Positions 1 to 10,339 of a DNA stretch of 43,905 bases are shown here, in pieces. The stretch comes from Hysterium pulicare CBS 123377 (Eukaryota; Ascomycota; Dothideomycetes; Hysteriales; Hysteriaceae): the NCBI GenBank assembly GCA_000467715.1, contig AJFK01000896.1, forward strand, positions 1 to 43,905, read 5' to 3'. Position 1 is the stretch's first letter. The number at the start of each line of letters is the position of its first letter. The translations under genes were made by a program, and so were the position numbers. The notes beneath the pieces were generated by a model. The model saw only the letters and a program-made list of their open reading frames with translations, searched no databases and had not been told where the DNA came from.

Positions 1-793
1 TGGCAATCCAACAGCTCTGATGGGGAAAGGTCTGTCAACCCATTACCAAGTTCGACAGTGGATTTCGCAGAAAGTTGGAAGCGCACCAGGGCATGGAGAT
101 GGGTGTGGCGTCCACCTCGCTGGAAAGGGCTTGGTTTGTGATGCTTCTGCAGGAACTATCGGCTGCATGTCGGTTGAGACATCCGTGGCAGTTCTCACGT
201 GATCGCAAAGGTGGAGTATTTTATTTTCCTAAGCCAGCATCAGAAGGATGCGGACAGCAACTTCGGCATCCGCTGAGGGATAGATACTCCCTTATAATCG
301 TGATGTCAAGGTCAAGCACTGTATGCGTTCAGCAAGAAGAGCTTCTTGAAGGCTGACGCTTAGCCCGGTCCAACAAGTTACCCCACCTTTTGTGGGATGG
401 TCGGGATATTGTAAATCTGAAACTCATTACTACTTCGTCTCACGATACATGGACTGCATTACACTCAACCACATTGAAGGGCCTGAGATGTAGAGAGAGA
501 AGAGACGCTGCTCAATTCATGCGATTGCTGGTCGACGAGTTCCACTGCCAAGTTCGTCTATAAGGCTCCCAGCTACAAAAAGGACACAGCAAATTCATAA
601 TATAACGACATATTGCCTTTCCATCTCTCAACATCATCCGCTTCCAGTAGTGCTCTGTTGTGGATTCTGGAAACACACGCTGCACAGATAGGCATACTCC
701 GTTAAACACCAATTTACGCATTTCTATGCTCCACTTCAGCTCTCAGCTCTAAGCTTGTATCCTTTCCATCATTCTGTTCTCCAGTCTTACAAT
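1..793. other. Region without a confident gene at the left edge
   Basis: No confident gene. A reading frame on the plus strand ending at 356 (first ATG at 75) has a fairly protein-like composition and could be the 3' end of a gene lying to the left. It has an in-frame stop at 18-20, so it would need a splice site there, and I do not recognise it. The motif CACGTG occurs near 196. The last 100 bases before 794 are pyrimidine-rich, as expected for the promoter and leader of the next gene. Confidence 0.4.
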
Positions 794-1684
794 ATGGTCA
801 AGCCTATGTTACTCAGTTTGCCGCCTGAATTACGCCAAGAGATTGTTTTCTACACGTTCGCTCTCATTCCCGCAGATCCAGAAGGCGTGGCTATTCACTC
901 AGATCTATCGCCCGTCTGCCGACTCCTTCATGCAGATGTTAGGGCTGCGAGACGTGTCTGGCTTCCACCGCATGACACACCCGTGAGGGTTGGTCCTGAA
1001 GTGCAAATGAGACATATTCAAGATCTCAACAAACATTTCCAAGACATCGCAAAATCCCGCGGACAAGAATGGACCGGATTCCAAAATTTCATTATTGAAG
1101 CTTTATGCAATGGACGTACGAAAGAAACCTACAAACTTCACGACCTTCAGACGATCAATGGAGTTCCAGCAGAAGGAATCCGTAGTCCTTCTTTCAAGCA
1201 TGAACAGGGGTCGTCGAATATGCTAGATCCAGATAAATACCCCAAACGCCTGAAATTCCGCTGGATACGGCGGATGGCGGACGAAGTTCCGTCTGCCAAA
1301 TATGTCGACTACGACGTTACTATACCGATACTACCGAGCTGGCAATCTTCCCATCTTGAAAAATTCTGGGCCATACGAATTTTCGAGGACACTATTACCG
1401 TGGCGAACTCGATGTATCGACGCAAATATCTTGCTGAACGGAGTAAAGAGCCTTGGCCACATGATTTATCCGTTCGCGCAAAATTCCTGTCCGACAAAGA
1501 TCGCCATCTCCAGAAATGTCTCGGTCAACATCTGGTCTTTAGAGCAACAGGCACAGTGCCTTCAACAGTGCGAGACAGGCTGCTTTCGCAAGCAGAAGAA
1601 CTCGATGAGGTGAACGGTCACACATTTTTGGCGCAGCACGGCATCCGGATTCGAAGCATGTTCGAGAGCTTGGTTGGAGAGTGA
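794..1684 (+). CDS. F-box-like hypothetical protein (296 aa)
   Basis: Single-exon gene. The first ATG of the open frame is at 794; the frame runs further upstream but only from a TTG. The N-terminus, MVKPMLLSLPPELRQEIVFY, has the LPPELRxEI pattern that opens the F-box-like domain of many fungal proteins of about 300 residues. By family analogy such proteins may connect a substrate to SCF ubiquitin ligase. That is inference: no leucine-rich or WD repeats are visible after the F-box-like segment. The rest is charged and soluble, with no signal peptide or membrane segment. A plain hypothetical protein is the alternative. It is followed by a repeat element at 1798. Confidence 0.7.
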   Translation: MVKPMLLSLPPELRQEIVFYTFALIPADPEGVAIHSDLSPVCRLLHADVRAARRVWLPPHDTPVRVGPEVQMRHIQDLNKHFQDIAKSRGQEWTGFQNFIIEALCNGRTKETYKLHDLQTINGVPAEGIRSPSFKHEQGSSNMLDPDKYPKRLKFRWIRRMADEVPSAKYVDYDVTIPILPSWQSSHLEKFWAIRIFEDTITVANSMYRRKYLAERSKEPWPHDLSVRAKFLSDKDRHLQKCLGQHLVFRATGTVPSTVRDRLLSQAEELDEVNGHTFLAQHGIRIRSMFESLVGE

Positions 1685-1797
1685 TATAAGATATGAAGAA
1701 GCAAAGCAGCCAGCGAACACTGAACACCTCAACCGTGTCGGATGAAGCAAGCCAAAAGCAGCACGCCTCCAAATTCCATTAAGCGAATCATCCACAC

Positions 1798-2000
1798 GGG
1801 GTGTCATAAATCGTCTTTTGCGGAGGGTGGGTCTGCGCCTACCTCCTTCTTTGCTAACAGCCTACAAAGCCGATTCAGACTCTGTATAAGGGTTAAAATC
1901 AGGTTGCCATCCTTAAGGCCACTCGGAAAGTATCTTATAGACTGGATACTTTTCAGACTTGTACAGCCAAGGGAGTTCAAGTACGACCAATAAGAACACT
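1798..2000 (-). mobile_element. MITE-like repeat, copy 1 (about 203 bp)
   Basis: One end is GGGGTGTCATAAATCGTC (1798-1815, plus strand). The other end, read on the minus strand from 2000, is a degenerate inverted copy (AGTGTTCTTATTGGTCGT). Read on the minus strand, the interior contains the blocks CTTAAGGATGGCAAC, TCGGCTTTGTAGGCTG and GGTAGGCGCAGACC, shared with copies at 6118, 10340, 16525 and about 25563. It has no coding capacity. I call it a non-autonomous DNA transposon from size, inverted ends and dispersion; I saw no clear target-site duplication. Confidence 0.7.
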
Positions 2001-2421
2001 TGCCATGCTCCGTCTTCATTCGGCAGAATAGAAGGCCCTGTCACCGAGAACGATGAAGAAAACAAGCTGAGGACTTAATTCATCCCTAAAACCGTCTAGC
2101 ATGCAGCCGAAAAGCGTCGTTTCAGAAAATAGCTTGTTGATGACGACGCTGCTCGACGGTCCGTGCACGAATGCTGAGCGGACGAGGCTTCGTCCGGGTG
2201 GCTAACACCACCTCGAATTTCGAACTCTCAAAGACAACTGCAAATGGCAACTTTCCTTTCCTGTAGCTTCCTTGCCAGGTTCTCAACCACGTGCGAATAG
2301 GCAGCTCTTCGGGGGGAGTATATATTTCACAGGTCATACCCAATTCAAATAGAATTTCTCTCTATATCACTCATTTCTACCCTCACGTCTAAACAGATTA
2401 TACTGATCTTTCCATCTGACA
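2001..2421. promoter_or_regulatory. Intergenic region and SDR promoter
   Basis: No gene is supported. It contains CACGTG at 2288-2293, a TATA-like stretch (GTATATATTT) near 2317-2326 and pyrimidine-rich sequence leading to the dehydrogenase start at 2422. These elements are seen in the sequence; their function is inferred. Confidence 0.4.
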
Positions 2422-3482
2422 ATGCTCTCCTTCTTCCACCAATCCTTCTTCCTCCCTCCACCCCCTCTTACCTCCCAAAATCTCCCCTCCCAACAAGACC
2501 GCACCCACCTCATAACAGGCGGCTACACAGGCATCGGTTTCGAGCTCGCCCGCCTTCTCTACAGCTCCGGCGCCAACATTTACATAGCCGGGCGTTCGCA
2601 ATCCAAAGCCTCAACCGCAATATCCACCCTGCAATCCCTTTACCCCAACTCCGTCGGCCGAGTCTCATTCCTCTACCTCGACCTATCCCATCTAAGCACG
2701 ATCAAACCCGCAGTGGACGAGTTCTGTGGTAAGGAAAAGGAGTTGCATGTTTTGACTTGTAATGCGGGGGTTATGCATCCTCCAAAGGGGAGTCTGACAG
2801 CTCAGGGTCTTGATTTACAGATGGGGACGAATGCTCTCGGACACTACCTTCTTGCCACACTCTTTCTTCCTCTCCTCCTTTCTACCGCGAAAAGCTCACC
2901 TCCTGGCACTGTCCGCGTTACCTGGGCAGGGAGTTTAGGTATCGAGGTTTATGCGCCGAAGGGAGTGATGGAGTTTGACGACGATCAAGCTGAGGGCAGT
3001 GGGGCGCCGAATCAATGGGGCGATAGCCGAGACTATGGACAGAGTAAGGTTGGGTGTGTTTTTCTGGCGAGGGAGTTTGCGAGGAGGTATGGGAAGGAGG
3101 GTGCGGGGGGGATACTCAGTGTGGCGTTTAATCCGGGGAATTTGAAGAGTGAGTTGCAGAGGTATCATTCGAGGTTGACGCATCTTACCACTGTAAGTCA
3201 TCCCTTCACCTTCTTCTTGACTAGTTTCTGTATTTGGGTTAATGATGGAAATAGGACTGGACACTCTACCCGCCCGTCTTCGGTGCCTACACCGAAATCT
3301 ACGCTGCTTGTTCGCCCGATCTCACTATGCAGCACAATGGAGCTTACGTATGGCCTTGGGGACGCATAGGAGCTCTGCCTGAGGAGGTGGAGGTTGCGGT
3401 GAAGAGAAAGGGGGAGGGCGGGAATGGAAAGGCAGAGAGGTTTTGGGAATGGTGTGAGAGGGAGACAGAGGAGTTTCGATGA
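2422..3482 (+). CDS. Short-chain dehydrogenase/reductase (332 aa, 2 exons)
   Basis: Exons 2422-3192 and 3255-3482; the 62-bp intron has GTAAGT...ATAG ends and phase 0. The product is a Rossmann-fold NAD(P)-dependent oxidoreductase. It has the cofactor loop TGGYTGIG near residues 33-40, the CNAG motif and the catalytic YGQSK (YxxxK). The exon 2 translation ends with the stretch AYVWPWGRIG, common in fungal retinol-dehydrogenase/WW-oxidoreductase-like SDRs. The N-terminus (MLSFFHQSFFLPPPPLTSQN) is also typical of that group, supporting this ATG. The substrate cannot be told from sequence. It stands alone, with no cluster partners nearby. Confidence 0.9.
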
Positions 3483-3568
3483 GGGGTAGCTTGGTGCTGT
3501 GATTCTAAAGGCGTATCTAACTCTCAGCGGACCTCAAAAGCGTCGGGTGGGCAGCCTTCTGGTATCGG

Positions 3569-3877
3569 ATGCATAGGAAAAGTGAGGGTTATCGGGGTGG
3601 GTGGGTGAAGGAGCCGGGGAAGGTGGAACAGATGGGTCTGTATGGTGCTATGGGTGAGAAACTTGAGAATGCTGTTACTCAGAATTCGAAGGTGAGTCTA
3701 TATGACGATAGTCGACGGACTCAAGGATGCCGTTACTCAGAGATCGAATATGAGTCCTTGAGACTCATAGCACTGAGTAACATCGATGACGACGAACTTC
3801 CTCATTCTCTTTTCTCTCGGTAGGGGCCGTATGGTGGACTGCGAAGAGGAGATATGACTCCTTTGAGAGCGGGATAA
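3569..3877 (+). pseudogene. Possible gene 3' remnant with one intron
   Basis: A frame from ATG 3569 to 3691 can be spliced (GTGAGT...GGTAG, intron 3692-3823) to 3824-3877, giving about 58 residues. The frame is also open upstream to about 3521, following a CTAACTCTCAG acceptor-like string, so it looks like the tail of a longer protein whose 5' part is missing. I do not recognise the protein. The candidate intron contains a striking hairpin (3732-3781). It could be a genuine small gene, a gene fragment, or chance. Confidence 0.25.
3732..3781. repeat. Nested inverted repeat (hairpin)
   Basis: Outer arms GTTACTCAG (3732-3740) and CTGAGTAAC (3773-3781) are perfect inverted copies. Inside them TATGAGTC (3749-3756) and GACTCATA (3762-3769) form a second perfect pair with a 5-base loop. 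A partial direct copy of the left arm (GTTACTCAGAATTCGAAG) lies just upstream at about 3673-3690. Confidence 0.8.
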
Positions 3878-4138
3878 AGCTGTTTCTTTTTTGCTTTTCC
3901 TTCCTTTTCTCTTCAACATCACTCTACATCTACATTCTTACTACGATCTTTTTTTTTTGTCAGTTCCACATTACAGCTACGGAAGTGCACATTTCAATCT
4001 TGAATATATCCTTTTTGGTTCTTTGCTCAACACGATCCCTTGAAGCAACTCTCCCACTTTCGCTCTCATTAAAACTACTTCCTCGCGCTTGGGTTTTCAA
4101 ACCTATACTTTTAAACTATCTTTGTCTCCACCATCGCC
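3878..4138. promoter_or_regulatory. Promoter/leader with T- and CT-rich tracts
   Basis: There is no gene here. Long pyrimidine tracts (about 3885-3960 and 4040-4060) precede the well-placed start CACCATCGCCATG at 4139, a typical fungal promoter composition. Confidence 0.4.
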
Positions 4139-4719
4139 ATGTCCGAAGCTAAAGGCGGAAACAAACTCGCTTATGAAGACTCTACCATAGACGATTCTGC
4201 TTTCGGAAGGGGCTCCTTAAACCCTCTCCGATACGAAGTCACCTCTAACAAACCGGAATCTGAAAGCGAGCAGCAACGTGCTTTTAAGGCTCGAGTCGGA
4301 TCCTGGAAAGTTGCGTACAAGGGAAAGCACGCTGGATACACGTGCAACGAGGAGCTCATGAAGGAGCTTAAAGATACGAAAGATTTTGGGGTGGAGGATA
4401 ATGATTCCGAAGGTCCAACTACGGAATCTTTGAGGATTCAATATCCTGAATCAAAAGGAAAATACTGGGGAACCGAAGTGGGACGTATGTATTGATACTT
4501 TTCCATGGAATCAGGGGAATGGGTACTGATTTTTGTGCTTTCACAATAGTGGTAGTTATCATTCAGGCTATAGAAAGTGACAAGAAGGCTAAGGCTCTGC
4601 AACAGGCTGCAGAAGCTATGAAGAAGGCTACACTCAAGAGAAATGTAGCCATAGCGGATGCTGGGGTAGCACAAGCGGCGGCTGAGTTTCAATTTGCTGC
4701 TGCACTGGCAGAATGGTAA
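4139..4719 (+). CDS. Small hypothetical protein, Ala/Lys-rich C-terminus (171 aa)
   Basis: Exons 4139-4484 and 4550-4719. The 65-bp intron has GTATGT, a TACTGAT branch-like site and CAATAG ends, phase 1. The start sits in a good fungal context. The N-terminal 115 residues are acidic/basic and polar. Exon 2 is almost entirely a predicted amphipathic helix rich in Ala, Lys, Glu and Gln, starting with a short hydrophobic LVVIIQ. No known domain, signal peptide or membrane segment was recognised. The clean splice and steady composition argue for a real gene; its function is unknown. Confidence 0.6.
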
Positions 4720-5277
4720 GACGTGCCATTCAATTCGAGTTTTTTTTGACAGAAATCTGCCTTTTCTTTGTATTCCTCGGTATACCAACATTTTGGTTCA
4801 CCCCAACTCTATATATTTTCTTTGGCATGGGCCCAGCATCGACTCCATCTTTCTTTCATTTCTTCGGTGTCTTTATGGCTAGTAACTACATCTCTTGTAA
4901 TTGTATTTCGCCATCACGGGAATAGACTGTATCAATATCTTTAGAATATCTCCTTTTGATGATATCCAATTCTCTAAGAGATCTCCTCTCATCCAGCTCC
5001 GCTGAGATCCCAATCTAATACTCCTCGTCTAGATCTCGAAGTAATCGCTCATGAATACTTCCCCCACGCCTCATATAACCCCTTGGAAGCCAACCCAACA
5101 AAGCCGACCTCCAGTGCACGCACTATCTATCACTTTCTCTATCACACCACCCACCCTAAAAATCTTCTATACTCCACAACTTCCCAACATCCCTACGAGA
5201 CTTCCACATATCGACAAAAATTCCGCGTTCACAACAAAGCCTCCTACCTATCCTCTCATCTACATCTTCTTCAAAGC
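4720..5277. other. Intergenic region
   Basis: AT-rich 3' flank, then a C- and A-rich stretch (about 5050-5230) that keeps two frames open by composition only. No gene is supported before 5278. Confidence 0.3.
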
Positions 5278-5647
5278 ATGACAAGAGCTCCAAATGGCAT
5301 CGATATCCTCCTATCTCTGGAGTCAGTTATTCTACTCGATTCAGTTCTCGGGTGAGTAGTGACGACCTTCTGCCTGAAACGTTACATTCTCCGCTTAGAC
5401 ATCCGTTCTACTATCTAGCCAGCCCAATCTACTAGCTTGCTCTACTCGCTTTTCTAGGTGTGACTACGCTTTGACCCGCTTCACCGAGGCGAATTTGATT
5501 TTGCGCAGTGCTGGAGTAATGGACACCTTCAAAGAACGTACCGACCAACATACTCTCCCGTCTTGTGGTAAGCTAGGCATGGCGCTTTTCGACCATGCCG
5601 TTAACAAGGATACGGACCGCGGGCTCGTGGATCTACTTCCCCACTAG
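5278..5647 (+). CDS. Candidate small hypothetical protein (87 aa, 2 exons)
   Basis: ATG 5278 reads to 5351, then a GTGAGT...TTTCTAG intron (5352-5457, 106 bp), then 5458-5647. The joined frame is open and ends with TAG. The predicted product is soluble, with one hydrophobic segment (ILLSLESVILLDSVLG) near the N-terminus. It has no recognised domain. The frame is open upstream but without an ATG. Support is only the consensus splice signals and a clean joined frame. Confidence 0.35.
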
Positions 5648-6117
5648 CCCTACCCTAAAACTCAATCCAACATCTCTTCCATAACATACACAAGACTCCC
5701 CAAACAGCTTGCCACCCCACCATCACCTAAACTGCCCTCCCAAACGGCCTCCTTCAAATCTCATCGCACAAAAAAGCGTCAGCCCATACCTCTCACCCCG
5801 TATTATACGATTGTCTAGGCCATGTCCGCCTCTCTATTATCCTGGTCAACCCGTCTACGTAGACGATTTGGACTACGTGCTGGGCATTAAAGGCAGTTAA
5901 TCTCGTGGGGCTGATTCGGGATGTAGTGTTATAGCTGTATCTTGTTCTAGGACGTTAGAGAAAATAGATTAAAGTAATTCTAGAAAAGGTTTGAAACTAT
6001 TATGTTCTTGTAGAAAGAGTGATAGATTAGTTAATAGTAGTATGTTAGTGCTGTAGAGAGGATGTGAAGAAGAGTAAAGGAGATCTGAGTTTAGTATCTA
6101 TATAGCTAGAGTACAGT
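5648..6117. other. AT-rich intergenic relic
   Basis: No gene. From about 5930 the sequence becomes AT-rich with many TAG/CTA and TAGCTAG-like words, resembling a decayed, possibly RIP-affected, repeat. It leads directly into the repeat copy at 6118. Confidence 0.35.
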
Positions 6118-6320
6118 GAGTGTTATTGTTAATTATAATACTAACTCCTATAGCTGAATAAGTCTAGACAGGTTCTATTGCCCCTGCAACTTTCTGAATA
6201 ATCTTAAGGATAGCAACTCGCTTTAACATCTGGTACCCAGTCTGTATCGGCTTTGTACGCTGGTTGCAAAGAATGTGGCAGGCGCAGACCCAGCTTCAAA
6301 ATCCACGAATTCTAAGACCC
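6118..6320 (+). mobile_element. MITE-like repeat, copy 2 (about 203 bp)
   Basis: The left end GAGTGTTATTGTTAATT and the right end CACGAATTCTAAGACCC (6304-6320) are imperfect inverted copies of the family terminus. The core has CTTAAGGATAGCAAC, TCGGCTTTGTACGCTG and GGCAGGCGCAGACCC. The length matches copy 1. GAGTG occurs at the left end and again just outside the right end, which might be a duplication or chance. It lies at the 3' side of the vWA gene. Confidence 0.7.
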
Positions 6321-6419
6321 GAGTGAACCCATCAGATCTACGCCGTACGCAAACATCATCTCCTTTCGTTAAAGGAAAAAGAAGAAGAAACCCAAGACCT
6401 CAAGTCGCCTTTACTGCGC

Positions 6420-9400
6420 TCATTGAACTCCCAACTGCCCCAGAGCCTGTAACTCATATCTGACCTTCGCTTCCAACGAATTACCCCTCTCAAAATCATG
6501 CTCAAACATCGAAATATTCCCATCCTCATCCCCGCGCAACCTCAACGCCCCACCCAGACCGCGGAAGAAGCTCGGAAGGACCTCTTTGATCTCTTCATCT
6601 AGAGTGCCGCTGAAAATATTGCCTCGCCGACCCTCGCAGATCTTCCTGCGTACTGTAGCAATGAAGGTGTCTTGGCTCTCATCACCACCGGTCACTACGT
6701 TAAGTCTTTCTTCGCGGGAGAGAGAAGCCCAGGTACGTGCGATTGTGATGTGGAAATTGGAGTGTGTTGAACTTGGAGGAGTGGGCGAAGATGTCGTTTC
6801 TGGGAGGCCGGTTTGGTTATTTTCGAAACGGCCTTTCATTCCGAAGACTTTGATTAGATGCTGGGTTCTAGCACTTCGAATTGCGTCTATGTTTGATAAA
6901 GCATTTTCGCCCTCTGGTAGAAAGCGTGTGTTGCATCCTTCGAAAGCGCAGGAGAGGACGCTGGGTCCGAATGGTGTCTTGAAAGGGGCTATGCCTGTAT
7001 GTAGGCTGGCAGCTTCAGGTTCAATCACTTGCTCATCGCAGATGAAGATTGATTGCAGGAGAGAGTGAGCCACCGACTCGGGGAGGTGTATGCGTGGATT
7101 TAAGACGGCAGGTGCGATGTGATGATCGTTTGTCACCTTAGCAAAGAAGGTTTGCGCAGAGGTGTGGCCTTTCTGATGATAAATCAACCAGAAAACGAGA
7201 GTTTGTACTTTGCAAATCACATTTTGCTTATCCTTCTCCAACCAGTCGGCGATTAAGGCTAGTTCTGAAGAGAGACAGGCAGTGAGTCGAGGCCAGAACT
7301 CCTCTGGAGTCGTAACCAGCGATTCAGGCCCCTTCATATCCTTGGGAACTAGATCCGCGTTGAAGTCGCGATAAAGCATAGCTAAGAAGGGCTGCTGCCA
7401 TGACTTCTCCTCAGTGCCCCCCCTGAGAAGTTTGGCCAGGAAAGCAGATGTGATGGAATAGAGGAGTTTGGAAGTTTTCATGTGTCGGACTCCATCTTCC
7501 GAGAAAGCGCCCGATTTCTGTCCGAATGATAAGAGCTGCATGAAGCCTGCCAGAGGATATGTGACCACAAAGCTGGATAGGTTTTGTTCATTATAATCGC
7601 AGAAAGCCCACTCCAAAGCCTTGGGAAGTGAGACCCAGTCGCCTACTTCTGAAAAGGTTTCGCGACAACTGGTATTCTCCAACATATTTGAAACCATCCA
7701 TTGAAATGTTGTTCGTCTTTGAATCGCTTCGTGCTGCTCGTCCGCCGTCCAATTTGAGCCTTCCACGACGGCTCCTGCCCAAGACTTGGTCTTCATCGTT
7801 TGTTCTAGAATTGCCATGAAGAGCTGGGATAGACCTGACGCACCAGTGGCTAGACCGGCCGTAAGCGCGTGATAAAGTTGCTCGTTGATGTATTTCTTGT
7901 TGCTGCCTTCATATGATAATGCCGGAATAATGGCCTTCAATTTCTCTTTGTAGATGGAGAGGCTAGAGGGTCCTAAGAGAGCACACTGAAAGCAAATATT
8001 CTGACTTGATACTATACTTAGATTCGCTGGAGAGCATCCAGCAGCAAGAGGGAAATTGAGGGCAAAATCAGTCGTATTGGCATCTGCATCTGCAGAATCC
8101 AGTTCTTTAAGTGATATCGACATGACTTCCTCTTCGCCACAACAAACCAGACAGAACCCTTTGCAGCTAGGGACATCGAAGTTCAAGTTTGCAAGAGATA
8201 GAGTGTTATCTGTTGAGACCACTGCTGCTCGTCGAGCTCTGTTGCTCCGTCTCGCGAGAATCTCGGCGGTGAATCCTGCAGCTTCAATTTCGGATAGTTG
8301 CCGGAGAGCAGCATCGACAAGCTTATTACGTTTCTGAAGTCGTTGTGCTGTGGCTGATGAAGCAAGATCGGATATGTCGGCTTGGTAATGTTCTCGATTT
8401 TTCAAGTGCGCTTCACGAAGCTGTTCTTGAAGCTGTCGTTTCTCATCCGCACTGATGTTCTTGTCACCCATGCGGGATATAATTGCTGCTGCTCCTGCTA
8501 TATCTTCGAGTTTCGGTGTAATCTGCTGAACCTTCTGCCCTTGGATGAACGGCCGAAGCTCCGGGATTCGTCTCCGAGTCTTGTAAGCAACAGCAAGCAC
8601 GTTGAAAGCCTCCTCGGCGAGCAGACTGAAGAGTTCGTCGTCTGGAAGGAAACCGGCCGCGGGAAGTATATCAAGGTCGACGTATGCTGGTCCGCTGTTT
8701 GCCTTTTCCCATTCGGGTCCTAAGCTCACTCCTTGAGGAAGCTTCTTGCGAGACTCAGCTTTAGGGATAAGAATGTTCATACTTCGACAGTGTTCAAAGA
8801 ATGCGTCTTCATTCATGAAGCTTTTCATCTCCCCCCAACTAGAAAGATTCCTTTCGGATGATCGGTCACCAATTGAGGCGAAGCAGCCTTTGCCAGCAAT
8901 GACGTATAGTTTCCCGGTTTCAATCTCTTGGAATAAGATGAGGGTATCTTGAGAGCTTGCAAAGAAGGAGATGCCGACTGAAATGTCAGTTGTCTCTGGT
9001 GTATTTCCTCGGGATCCAGTAATGACAAAAATAACGGGAATGTTAAGGACGCCTTTTTCTTGCGCTAACTCTGCAAGTTCAGTCACATGCGTCTCATAAA
9101 CTTGTCCGTCGGTGAGAAGAAACCAGACATCAGATTTCTGAATGCATTCGAGAGCCTCTGACTTTTGGAGAATTTCTGAAGGCCGGGTCCCTCCTAGAGT
9201 TGATCTCCAGGAAACAGCCTCCCAATTGTTGGTCGGCTGCTGGCAAGAGTCGCCCCAAAGGGAAACTTGGTCCTGGGAGTGTCTTGGTACAGCTTCGATA
9301 AATTTCCGCTCACGTAAGAGGACGCCTTTCCACGCAGTAGACCCTGATGCATCAACAGCAAAGAATTTACGAGAGTTCAGGAGCGGAGATAGCTCAATGC

Positions 9401-9440
9401 TACATTCAGACTCTTCCGGGATGATCTTCCAAGTTGCCAT
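6420..9440 (-). CDS. vWA-domain hypothetical protein (1006 aa)
   Basis: One long uninterrupted exon. The N-terminal about 190 residues look like a von Willebrand factor A domain with a complete metal-site set: DASGS (residues 30-34), a Thr near 81-85 and LTDG (109-112). About residues 430-500 carry paired cysteines (CKGFCLVCC, later CFQCA), possibly a zinc-binding site. The remaining about 500 residues are mostly helical and unrecognised. There is no signal peptide or membrane segment, so it is probably cytosolic or nuclear. vWA domains with an intact metal site usually bind protein partners; the partner here is unknown. A large single-exon gene is unusual beside its spliced neighbours. Confidence 0.85.
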   Translation of the reverse strand: MATWKIIPEESECSIELSPLLNSRKFFAVDASGSTAWKGVLLRERKFIEAVPRHSQDQVSLWGDSCQQPTNNWEAVSWRSTLGGTRPSEILQKSEALECIQKSDVWFLLTDGQVYETHVTELAELAQEKGVLNIPVIFVITGSRGNTPETTDISVGISFFASSQDTLILFQEIETGKLYVIAGKGCFASIGDRSSERNLSSWGEMKSFMNEDAFFEHCRSMNILIPKAESRKKLPQGVSLGPEWEKANSGPAYVDLDILPAAGFLPDDELFSLLAEEAFNVLAVAYKTRRRIPELRPFIQGQKVQQITPKLEDIAGAAAIISRMGDKNISADEKRQLQEQLREAHLKNREHYQADISDLASSATAQRLQKRNKLVDAALRQLSEIEAAGFTAEILARRSNRARRAAVVSTDNTLSLANLNFDVPSCKGFCLVCCGEEEVMSISLKELDSADADANTTDFALNFPLAAGCSPANLSIVSSQNICFQCALLGPSSLSIYKEKLKAIIPALSYEGSNKKYINEQLYHALTAGLATGASGLSQLFMAILEQTMKTKSWAGAVVEGSNWTADEQHEAIQRRTTFQWMVSNMLENTSCRETFSEVGDWVSLPKALEWAFCDYNEQNLSSFVVTYPLAGFMQLLSFGQKSGAFSEDGVRHMKTSKLLYSITSAFLAKLLRGGTEEKSWQQPFLAMLYRDFNADLVPKDMKGPESLVTTPEEFWPRLTACLSSELALIADWLEKDKQNVICKVQTLVFWLIYHQKGHTSAQTFFAKVTNDHHIAPAVLNPRIHLPESVAHSLLQSIFICDEQVIEPEAASLHTGIAPFKTPFGPSVLSCAFEGCNTRFLPEGENALSNIDAIRSARTQHLIKVFGMKGRFENNQTGLPETTSSPTPPSSTHSNFHITIARTWASLSREERLNVVTGGDESQDTFIATVRRKICEGRRGNIFSGTLDEEIKEVLPSFFRGLGGALRLRGDEDGNISMFEHDFERGNSLEAKVRYELQALGQLGVQ

Positions 9441-10339
9441 TGTGGTGAGCTAGATGCAAGTTAGTCAAGGTAGAGAGAGAGACATTGAAGGTAACAGATG
9501 AACGAAGATTCATACAGTCGACTCAAGGTCACCAATTGCTGAGTTCAAAGATAGACAGACCTTGAGATACCCACGCCCCCAGAAAAGCTAAATGTGAGAA
9601 ACAAGATGAGTTGAAAACAACAATATCTCCAAACAGGACCGGGCAGATATATCAACTATATTTTTACCAGCTCCCAGTGACTCAGCCCTTTTCACTGTCT
9701 GAGTCAAAGGAGGAAGATTGGACTAAGGATTCGAGAAGGCGGTGTCATCTAGGCCCCAGCCACTCTGATGGGCCTTAAAGATCCCCATAAGCTCATTTGT
9801 GCTCGAATTAGAGGCGACGGACAGCATGCGTGCAGGAAGTTGGAGGATAGCCTGTCCGAAAGGCCAATGTTGCCTTGATAAATTCCTTGGTGTTGATGTA
9901 GACGGGGCCGCACATGTAAGCGGCCCCAGGCATCAGCCAGGGGACATTGGAGCTATACCGAATTAGGCAGGACTCGATTTCCAGCTCTGTGCTCCATCAA
10001 CATAATGATGGCTCGGCTTCGTGTTCGATCAGGGCAAGGCTGCTCACCATTACACCATCACCACTACTGCTAGACGTCAAAACTTCCTACTGGTAGACGT
10101 CGGCGGGCAGCGACTTTTGCGATCCACGAATCTGTCTTCTCATAAACTTGCTTAAGAGCACGTGCGTGGAGTTTGGCACGCAAGTTGGATCTGTTGCACC
10201 AATCCAGAAACTAGAATACCGTACTTCTGTCCACCCTTTGAAGTCTCTTCGAAATCCGGGTGTCAAACACTTTCACTCGCTTCAAAGCAACGTAAGAAGT
10301 ATGGAATCATTACGTGAACAGTGTGTCATCCATTCACAA
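9441..10339. other. Intergenic region with GC hairpin
   Basis: This is the promoter side of the vWA gene, then unassigned sequence. It contains a perfect 8-bp GC hairpin (GGGGCCGC 9904-9911 / GCGGCCCC 9920-9927), a duplicated CTRGTAGACGTC word near 10067 and 10090, and a D-arm-like string on the minus strand near 10045 that does not build a tRNA. Confidence 0.4.

Noticed and set aside
5051-5277. Open frame upstream of the 87-residue candidate
   Set aside because: No ATG in frame, C/A-rich low-complexity DNA.
10000-10070. tRNA-like strings (D-arm-like GTGTAATGGTGAGCA on the minus strand; GTTCGATC on the plus strand)
   Set aside because: The D-arm-like and T-loop-like strings lie on opposite strands, and neither strand gives a cloverleaf with an acceptor stem.
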